The notes below the pieces were generated by a model. The model was not told the origin of the DNA. It made no database searches and saw only the letters and a list, made by a program, of their open reading frames with translations. This document shows, piece by piece, positions 57,761-64,000 of a stretch of 64,000 nucleotides of DNA; within the stretch, counting starts at the first letter, position 1; each line of letters starts with the position of its first letter. Position numbers and translations under genes: made by a program. Origin of the DNA: Microbacterium elymi (GTDB lineage Bacteria; Actinomycetota; Actinomycetes; Actinomycetales; Microbacteriaceae); NCBI RefSeq assembly GCF_021582895.2, contig NZ_CP091139.2, forward strand, positions 1,612,001 through 1,676,000, read 5' to 3'.

Positions 57761-58586
57761 TCACGTGGTCTTGCGCCAGAAGGAGCCACCAAGGCGAAGG
57801 TGGCCGTGCCCCTGGAGGGACTCGAACACGTTCTGAGCATTTTGCATAGCGACGTCGAACGACAACTTCCGCGGAATTACGCGGGTTTTCGAGTCCGCTA
57901 CGACATCCAGCGACGTCCGAAAACAGCCAGCGGCGAATGGAATGCGGCCAATCTGCGGCCACGAGTTGGCAGTGGGGGAGCGAGGCTCCGACCGATGCCA
58001 GACACGAATGCGGCCAAGACTGTATTGGTCAGGTCCGCAATGAGGCACATTTTGGGCGATTTGCGCGCATGAGTGCACTTTGCTTGGCAATGTGCATCGA
58101 TGCAGCTTGATGCGTCCTTCTGACGTCAGAGCCCCAGCGAGGAGGTCCTCCGCGAGACCGGTTGCGCGCGCCCGCGCCATCATCCGCGTCGCCGTGCTGA
58201 CGCTCACGCCGAGCTGATCCGCGACGAGCTTGAGTGGCGCGATCTTCACCGTGGTTGCGATCCGGTACAGCCTCACCGCCTCACGGACGGTCTCGCCGAG
58301 CTGGCGATCCGATGCGCGTGCCCGCACGTCGGCGAGGTGCTCGCCCAGCTCCAATGCCATACCCTCGCCGCGTTGCACCGTGACCACTTGCAGCGCAGAC
58401 CGTTGGACAATCTGCAGGACGCTCACGTCCCGCAGCGAGGCGGCCGTGACTTCCTCCCCGCCCCCGCCCCCGCCCGATCCACTCTGACGGATGCCGCGAC
58501 CGACCGTCGCAACTGCTGGTCATAAACGACGCGCACACGGATCACACCCAGGTTCTCCGGCTCGCCCGAACTCGCTCGCACTAACG
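57761..58586 (-). pseudogene. Regulator paralogue, module 1 copy (broken)
   Basis: Diverged copy of the gene at 61957-62601. Shared: VRLYRIATTVKIAPLKLVADQLGVSVSTATRMMARARATGLAED (other copy: VYRVATAISFPPLKLVADTLEISQSTATRLMSRARDSGLAPE), an HTH region. The N-terminal part (SLVRASSGEPENLGVIRVRVVYDQQLRRSVAASVRV) is in another frame, broken at a GGGCGGGGGC run near 58455. The first 30 or so residues are replaced by the small HTH gene, and the C-terminal part runs over the tRNA-like sequence. Probably inactive. Confidence 0.6.
57806..57832 (-). other. tRNA 3'-end-like sequence (candidate attachment-site remnant)
   Basis: On the reverse strand GTTCGAGTCCCTCCAGGGGCA resembles the T-loop, T-stem 3' half and acceptor 3' strand of a tRNA, with discriminator A. 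The 5' half of the T-stem does not pair and the rest of a tRNA is absent. It lies 100 bases after an integrase remnant, as expected of an att copy. Confidence 0.55.
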
Positions 58587-58733
58587 ATGAAGGATGCCGC
58601 CGAGCTCGTCGGGGTCGACTACCGCACGATTGAGCTCGGCATCGAGAGCGGAACCATACCAACGGTCCAACTCGACCCGCGCCGGATGATCCGCCGCGCT
58701 GGCCCGCGGCGCGCCTTTGGCGTCGACGCCTGA
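58587..58733 (+). CDS. Small excisionase-like HTH protein, module 1
   Basis: 48 residues: MKDAAELVGVDYRTIELGIESGTIPTVQLDPRRMIRR... ending AFGVDA. It is the MerR/excisionase-like helix-turn-helix that reads like AAELVGVDYRTI...SGTIPTVQLG. 80 percent or more identical to the copy at 62721. The upstream SLALT codons are in frame but lack a start, so the 5' end may have been trimmed relative to the other copy. Confidence 0.7.
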   Translation: MKDAAELVGVDYRTIELGIESGTIPTVQLDPRRMIRRAGPRRAFGVDA

Positions 58734-58806
58734 TAGCGGCGCGACGTGCCCGGCGCTCACCGCACAATGGCGGCCGCTGTCGGAGTCCTCCACTAGCTTG
58801 CTTCTC

Positions 58807-59295
58807 GTGAGTGTTGAATTAGGAGCCCTCCTGGGCGCGATCACCCTCGCGCTTATCGCCGTCGTCGGGTGGGCGGGACCCCGCTGGACCAAGGAGGGCC
58901 GCCTCCTCATGCGCATCCGCCGACTCGGGGAGGCTTACGCTCTACTCCCTGAATCCAGTGAGCGCGATCAACTCGGCACCGTGATTACGGAGCTGGCTCA
59001 TGAACTGAACGCATGGAACGGTCCAGACCGGAGGATGGCGCGACGATGGCGAATCGGTTCATCGATCGGAGCGCTGGTGATCGCCTACGGGGTCATGATT
59101 GGTTTCTGGTCAGCGACCAACCTCGATCCAAGCGTGCTCTGGGTCTGGTCGTTGATCGTCGGAACGATGGCCGGCGCTCTCTCCGTCGCGGTAACAGAGA
59201 TCGCAGAGCGAGTCATCACCCGTCGAGCAGCAAGAGCGGCTCACGAGGCCCGCATGGGCGCCTTCCGTCGAGGAAAGTCATTAAAGACGAACTGA
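58807..59295 (+). CDS. Small membrane protein, module 1
   Basis: 162 residues, GTG start. Helix at 5-27 (LLGAITLALIAVVGWAG), a cytoplasmic helical region (LMRIRRLGEAYALLPESSERDQLGTVITELAHELNAW), then two helices (IGSSIGALVIAYGVMIGFW and VLWVWSLIVGTMAGALSVAV). Not recognised. It follows the small HTH gene exactly as another membrane-protein gene does in module 2, though the two membrane proteins are not similar. Confidence 0.65.
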   Translation: MSVELGALLGAITLALIAVVGWAGPRWTKEGRLLMRIRRLGEAYALLPESSERDQLGTVITELAHELNAWNGPDRRMARRWRIGSSIGALVIAYGVMIGFWSATNLDPSVLWVWSLIVGTMAGALSVAVTEIAERVITRRAARAAHEARMGAFRRGKSLKTN

Positions 59296-59745
59296 CCGTC
59301 TCCGCGCGCGAACTATGCACAGCGAGCCACGGCGGGTGATCGGAAAGGCATCGGGGCGGGCATGCTCACGTTGGTGGGGTGCGCAACGAGGATCCCCAAG
59401 CGGGCGGTGCACGTTCGACGGGCCCATCTCGGCGCTCAGATGTCAGTTCGCGGAATCCGAGTCGAGTCGATTGGGCCCCCGCCAAGGTCGATCTTTTGCG
59501 CTCACTTACGCGTCGACACTATCGATGCGCGAGACGGCGGGATCCTTACCCGGGCACCGCTCGCGAGCAGAGTGGTCGCGTGAACCGAAACTCGGCGGCT
59601 AGTGGTCGTCGACCAGCGTCTCGCTTCCGAGCAGTCGAGCGTTCGGCGATGGATTCACCTGAGTCCCTCACCGATTGAAACTTCGACGTGTCCGTACGCC
59701 CAGCTAGGGTCAGAGGCGTTGATTTTCGAGGCGTGAGGGGGCGCG
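59296..59745. other. Intergenic before the OLD-type nuclease gene
   Basis: About 450 bases with no clear gene; reading frames here have poor codon bias. The last 60 bases are less GC-rich, with TTGATT near 59719, and GTGAGGGGG precedes the ATG at 59746, so the promoter and ribosome site of the nuclease are here. Confidence 0.5.
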
Positions 59746-61750
59746 ATGCAAGCTGTCATCGTTCCAGGTGTACAAGTACAAGAATGTGCTGGACTCGAGT
59801 GAGGTGTCCGTCGAGGACGACATCACGACCCTCGTCGGGATGAACGAGTCCGGGAAGTCCACGATGCTGGACGCGCTCTACCGGCTCAATCCCGTCTACG
59901 GCGACGGCTTCGTAGAGCTCGAGGACTACCCGCGCTGGAGGCGGAGCCGAGACAGTCGCAGCGAGGACCTCCTGCAGGTCTCGCCGATCCAGGCGACCTT
60001 CCGCCTCGAGAAGGCCGATCTCGACACGCTGACGGCGACCCTTGGCGACGGCGTCGTGACTGCCGACAGTGCGCTGGTCGGTCGTCGCTACAGCGGTGAG
60101 ACGTGGGCACAGGTCGAGCTCGACGAGGCACGGTTCCTCCAGAACGTTCTCGAGGGGCACCCCGACGCACAGGCTTTCGCTGAGCAGCACAACACCGTCG
60201 CCGCACTGCGCGCCGCGCTTCAGGCGCTGGCTCAGGAGGAGGCCGATGCCGCTGCCCGTGCCGCTGCCGAAGCCGCTTCTGCTGCCGAAGCCGCTGCGCG
60301 GCAGCGGAGGCCGAGGCCGAGGCCGAGGCCGCAGGCGAGACGGTCACGTCGCCGGCTCCGGTTCCTGCGCCTGGCACGTCCATCCAGGAGGTGCTCGCAC
60401 GCATCTCTGCGGTCGTCGGTACCGGCGATCTCGAGGCAGTGGCGAACTCGATCGTCCTGGCTCGCATCCCCAAGTTCTTCCTCTTCTCGGACTACCAGAG
60501 TCTGGAGGGACGGGTCGATGTGGCGACGCTCAGGGAGGATGCCGACGAGCAGCCTGGTGCATCTCCCCGGCAGACCGCTCGTGCTCTCCTGAAGCTCGCC
60601 AACACCGACGTCAACGCGATGGCGAACTCGAACTTCGAGTCGAGCACGGCTGAACTGGAGTCGGTCTCCAACGACCTGTCCAGGGAGATGAAGGCGTACT
60701 GGAGCACCAACCCCGAGCTCCGCATCAAGATCATGACGGAGCCTGAGACGGTCGCGGACGCTCGCGGGGAGCGCAGCGTCATCCGCTATCTCAACTTCCG
60801 CGTCGAGGACCGCAAGCACGACTTCACCAACAACTTCTCCCGCCGGTCGTCAGGCTATAGGTGGTTCTTCTCGTTCCTCGCGGCGTTCAGCGAGTTCGAG
60901 AGCCGCGGCGAGGACGTCGTCATCCTGCTCGACGAGCCCGGCCTCACGCTCCACGCCAAGGCCCAGCGGGACTTCATGCGATTCATCAACGAGCGCCTCG
61001 CGCCGGCCGGGCAGGTCATCTACACGACCCACTCGCCGTTCATGGTCGACCAGATCGAGCGCGTCCGTGTGGTCGAGGATCGCGGCGAGGACATCGGGTC
61101 GGTCACTTCCTCTGACGCGTTGGAGGTGGGCGAGGACAGCGCGTTCCCGCTGCAGGCCGCGCTGGGCTACGACCTCAGCCAGAACCTCTTCATCGGCGAG
61201 CGGAACCTGCTCGTCGAGGGCCCGTCGGACCTTGCCTATCTCGACCTGCTCAGTCGTGCCCTCCGCAAGGTCGGAGGGGTGGGGCTCGACGAACGCTGGC
61301 GCATCCTTCCGGCTGGTGGTTCCTCGAACGTACCGACCTTCGTGTCACTCCTCGGCCGGAAGGTCTCGGTCACCGTCCTGCTCGACTCGGGTGTCGAGGG
61401 TGCGGGCAAGGTCGAAGCCGCGATGAACGCGAACAAGATCGACAGCGATCGGGTGGTTCTCGTCAGCTCGGTGCTCCAGCAGAATCACGCCGATATCGAG
61501 GACCTCTTCGCGGTGGAGGACTACCTCGCGCTCTACAACGAGGCGCTGGGCAGGAGCATCACGGCTGAGAGCCTGTCGGAGCACCACGATCGCATCCTGA
61601 AGCGGCTCGAGTCCGCGGGAGAGCCCAAATTCGACCACTGGCGGCCCGCCGAGCTCGCTGCACGACCCCGCCCGCGTGGACGCGTTGTCCGCAACGACGC
61701 TCGACAACTTCGAGGCCCTCGCCGAGAAGATAAACGCGACCCACCCCTGA
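59746..61750 (+). CDS. OLD-family ATPase-TOPRIM nuclease
   Basis: About 667 residues. N-terminal ABC-type ATPase half: start MQLSSFQVYKYKNVLDSSE, Walker A GMNESGKSTMLDALYRL. A middle Ala/Glu-rich stretch (about residues 160-195), then Walker B VVILLDEPGLTLHAKAQ, YTTHSPFMVD, and TOPRIM motifs FIGERNLLVEGPSDLAYLDLL and VTVLLDSGVEGAG. Breaks: extra A at 59750 (GCAGC context), one base missing near 60305, one extra near 61657. OLD-type nucleases (as in Gabija GajA or P2 Old) defend against phages. No GajB-type helicase follows, so a single-gene system or an unknown partner. Confidence 0.85.
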
Positions 61751-61956
61751 CGACTCCTCCGCCCCACCCCGGTCGCGAGTGACGACATGGGGTCGGCCAT
61801 CGTGCACATGCAGGATCGGGGCGTCGCGCAGCGCACCAACGACGATGGTGGCTCTGTCTCCCGTTCCGGAGCGGTCTGACACAGTTGCGGTTGCGGCGCG
61901 AACTCCGAAGCTCATTCGCGCTGAGTCCCAATCGGGGAACCGCGCCACCGCGTCTC

Positions 61957-62601
61957 TCATCGGCCGATCGAAGGCCCTCCGGGCTGGGACGGCCCCTGGT
62001 GGGGCGCCGCAGGGTCGTATGGCCTGCCCGGGTTGTAGGGGTCGACCGCTGGCGCCCGCCGCGGCTCCTGGATGCGGACTTCGGGTGCCAGACCGGAGTC
62101 GCGCGCGCGACTCATGAGGCGGGTCGCGGTGCTCTGGCTGATCTCGAGAGTGTCGGCGACGAGCTTCAGCGGGGGAAAGCTGATTGCTGTCGCGACGCGA
62201 TAGACGGAGATCGCCGCGTGGAGGGACTCCATGGGCTCTCGCTCCTTATGTGCCCGCACGCGACTGAGAAACTCGCGCACCGGTACACGGTCGACCTTGT
62301 CGCCATCGTCGATGCCGACGTCGACGGTGACGACATCAAGAGCTGACCTCGTCATGATCCAGTGCGTCCGCACCTCCCGGAGCACCTGGCTGGTGATGTC
62401 GACGCCCTCCGCTTCGCGCTCGAGGGCAGCGAAGACGACGGCGCTGCGTCCGAGCGTGTCATCCCACTCCACGCGGACGGTGATCGTTCCGCGCGCGCCC
62501 TGCTCACCCGACACGCGCGCGCGCCACGACTTCGGAAGACTCACCCCACTGCCGAGATCAATGCGTTCGTCGCTGAAGTCATACGCCTCGACGTCTGCCA
62601 T
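61957..62601 (-). CDS. HTH regulator, module 2 copy
   Basis: 214 residues. N-terminal beta-rich domain (MADVEAYDFSDERIDLGSGVSLPKSW to VRVEWDDTLGRSAVVFAALEREAEGVDITSQVLREV), then an HTH (SVYRVATAISFPPLKLVADTLEISQSTATRLMSRARDSG) and a Pro-rich tail (PYNPGRPYDPAAPHQGPSQPGG). Family not known to me. Divergent from the small HTH gene, with a 119-base shared upstream region. A diverged and broken copy is at 57761-58586. Confidence 0.65.
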   Translation of the reverse strand: MADVEAYDFSDERIDLGSGVSLPKSWRARVSGEQGARGTITVRVEWDDTLGRSAVVFAALEREAEGVDITSQVLREVRTHWIMTRSALDVVTVDVGIDDGDKVDRVPVREFLSRVRAHKEREPMESLHAAISVYRVATAISFPPLKLVADTLEISQSTATRLMSRARDSGLAPEVRIQEPRRAPAVDPYNPGRPYDPAAPHQGPSQPGGPSIGR

Positions 62602-62720
62602 GGAGCCCACTATTCCAGGTCGTCGACGATTTGCGAAGAAGACTGTCGATCTTGGCTCACGATTGTGATGGCTTGCGACGAAGGGAGACTGACACTGCTG
62701 GCTCACAGGAAGGAAGGGCG

Positions 62721-62901
62721 ATGAACCGGTCACAGGACTGCTTGGCTCTGACAATGAAGGATGCCGCCAAGCTCGTCGGCGTCGACTACCGCACGATCAA
62801 GCTCGGGATCGAGAGCGGGACCATCCCCACGGTCCAACTCGGCCCGCGCCGGATGATCCCCCGCGTCCCGCTTGCTCCGCGCCTTCGGCGTCGACGCCTG
62901 A
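62721..62901 (+). CDS. Small excisionase-like HTH protein, module 2
   Basis: 59 residues: MNRSQDCLALTMKDAAKLVG, DYRTIKLGIESGTIPTVQLG, ending PLLRAFGVDA after removal of an extra T near 62870 (GCTGC read as GCTTGC). Nearly identical to the copy at 58587. AAGGAAGGG ribosome site. May act as a DNA-bending/excision or regulatory factor. Confidence 0.75.
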
Positions 62902-63055
62902 TAGCGGCTCGACGGGCGGCGCTGCCCAACGTCGAATCAGCCGGCAGGCACGACGCGACCCCTTCCGGCTACAGGCGCGGTTGGTGGCTTCGCCCATCCG
63001 CCACTCACGGCACGTCAACCGAGTCGCTGGTGTCCGCGCTCGATAGGGTCGCAGC

Positions 63056-63776
63056 GTGATCCCGTCAGCACTTGCCGCCACGACCGACCCTGAGGGGCTC
63101 TGGTACATCTTCTGGTGGACACAGAACGAAGACATCTCAGAGTGGTTGCGGACCGTGGCCGCCGCGCTGCTCGGTGCCCTGATAGGTGGTTTTTTCACTT
63201 TGGCCGGGCAGAGCCGCTCCGCGAAGCACCAGTCGCATCGTGATGAGAAAGCTCGGGAGGCCGCCGTGGCGGACGCACGCCGAGAAGACACCAAGGCTGA
63301 TGTGCGGGCCCTGTTTGAATCGTTCATCGACCTCGAGCGGTCGATCTCGGACGCCGAGCGCACATTCGGGCAGATGATCTCGCAGCGAGCCCTGGTACCC
63401 AGTCTGGAAGACGATCTGGACAAAGGAGCGCCGTCGATTGCTCCGTGCTCAGGCGGGATTGATTCCCGATCGCGCGACGCGGGAGGAAGTAATGCAGGTG
63501 ATCTACTTTCTCAACCAGGCGCGTAACCAGTCGGCGGAGGGAAACTGGCCCGGGTCGCCCGATCGGGATCTGTATCGGCTCGTGGAGGCTTTGGCCGGCG
63601 AGGGAACCGAGATCGTCGAGGCGTACCTGCGCCGCGACCCATTCGAGACGAGGCGTGCGGGCTTCATTGAGAAGCTCGTTCAGACCGACGCCGAGTACGA
63701 CGAGTGGGAGCGCCGCGAGATCGAGTGCCACGATGATGCGATGGAGGACATCGCAAACCAGGAGTCCAGGCCGTAG
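63056..63776 (+). CDS. Membrane-anchored coiled-coil protein, module 2
   Basis: About 239 residues. One helix (TVAAALLGALIGGFFTLAGQ) then a helical cytoplasmic region (SKHQSHRDEKAREAAVADARRED..VRALFESFIDLERSISDAERTFGQM) and a C-terminal part LLRAQAGLIPDRATREEVMQVIYFLNQARN. One extra A near 63423 splits the frame. GTG start at 63056. Function unknown. Confidence 0.65.
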
Positions 63777-63894
63777 GTCCCCGCTCGATGTCACGTTGCT
63801 GGACTGTCGTCGCCCGGACTCGCCTCGATGAAATGGCTCGATCGACTCCAGAGAGCATTCGCTGGTCCCTGGCCTATGTCCCACAGGTATGTAT

Positions 63895-63943
63895 AGTCAC
63901 AACTAAGCTCGTCCGAACGAGTTCCGCACGAAGAGGAGCCGGT
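63895..63943. promoter_or_regulatory. Promoter region with inverted repeat
   Basis: GGTATGTATAGTCACAAC is AT-rich and recalls the promoter region at 52230 (TGTATACATAGCTATAC). It is followed by CTCGTCCGAACGAG, an inverted repeat, and GAGGAG at 63933. Probably directs the gene cut by the window edge. Confidence 0.45.
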
Positions 63944-64000
63944 TTGATCGGCCATAAAGATCTCAGCGCTGGGATGAGTGCCGAGTTCGAGTTGTCGGGC
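63944..64000 (+). CDS. Start of an unidentified gene (cut by window edge)
   Basis: Open frame from TTG 63944 (LIGHKDLSAGMSAEFELSG), or from ATG 63974 in the same frame, behind GAGGAGCCGGT. Too short to identify. Confidence 0.4.
   Translation, partial: MIGHKDLSAGMSAEFELSG

Noticed and set aside
1219..62870. Programmed frameshifting at GCAAGC/GCTTGC
   Set aside because: The sites hit unrelated genes on both strands, in no fixed reading phase and without a slippery heptamer or consistent downstream structure. Essential-type enzymes would all need it. An error at a modified motif is simpler.

Overview
The window is chromosomal DNA of a high-GC actinobacterium, most likely a Microbacterium or close relative (family Microbacteriaceae). 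This rests on the base composition, the very frequent GGATGCC codon pairs, the many GTG starts, and the gene types (Fur-family/DUF318/TIGR03943 cluster, ABC metal and peptide importers, ECF sigma with YCII partner, Arr). No rRNA, intact tRNA or CRISPR array was seen.

Layout. 1-5.1 kb: start of a DNA glycosylase gene, a glutamine amidotransferase, an anchored surface protein, and a Fur-family regulator / permease / TIGR03943 operon. 5.2-11.1 kb: FetB-like permease, COG4705 membrane protein, PAP2 phosphatase, a two-component system and a membrane glycosyltransferase. 11.2-14.1 kb: znuA-C-B zinc importer with Fur/Zur-type boxes. 14.2-18.9 kb: branched-chain 2-oxoacid (or pyruvate) dehydrogenase E1alpha-E1beta-E2 and a HisC-type aminotransferase. 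19.2-26.9 kb: OmpA-like protein with lipoprotein, and a complete peptide ABC importer. 27-34.2 kb: holin-like protein, pirin, deazaflavin-type oxidoreductase, fruR-fruK-fruA, YceI. 34.6-40.7 kb: ThDP enzyme with an NMT1/Tau-type ABC importer and a LysR regulator. 40.7-42.9 kb: a decayed, repeat-rich segment with TetR and GH31 remnants. 42.9-52 kb: DoxX, ThrE, Phd-nucleotidyltransferase fusion, MaoC, YCII plus ECF sigma, an uncharacterised protein, GntR/MFS, VOC. 52.2-64 kb: accessory DNA, namely an AAA ATPase of lower GC, then Arr, SDR/Xre, a lipoprotein and a hydrolase with a leader peptide, then an integrase remnant, a tRNA-like 3' end, and two copies of a regulator / small HTH / membrane-protein module on either side of an OLD-type ATPase-TOPRIM nuclease.

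Reading frames. About 50 single-base frame breaks occur in genes that are otherwise normal. I counted 34 where a GCAGC or GCTGC site carries one extra A or T (GCAAGC / GCTTGC). Removing that base restores known motifs: SPNNPTG in the aminotransferase, the HELRTPLA H-box, a GLRGVGKT P-loop, an LTGC lipobox, and a GTGA gene overlap. I therefore treat these genes as intact and the breaks as consensus errors, probably at modified GCWGC sites. Coordinates run from true start to true stop across the breaks.

Repeats. Two families of long palindromic intergenic elements are dispersed here. One (five copies, core ATCGTACGAT) sits inside one gene and at the truncation point of another. The other (four copies, arms TCATCTGTCGC) lies in convergent, divergent and co-directional gaps, so it is not simply a terminator.
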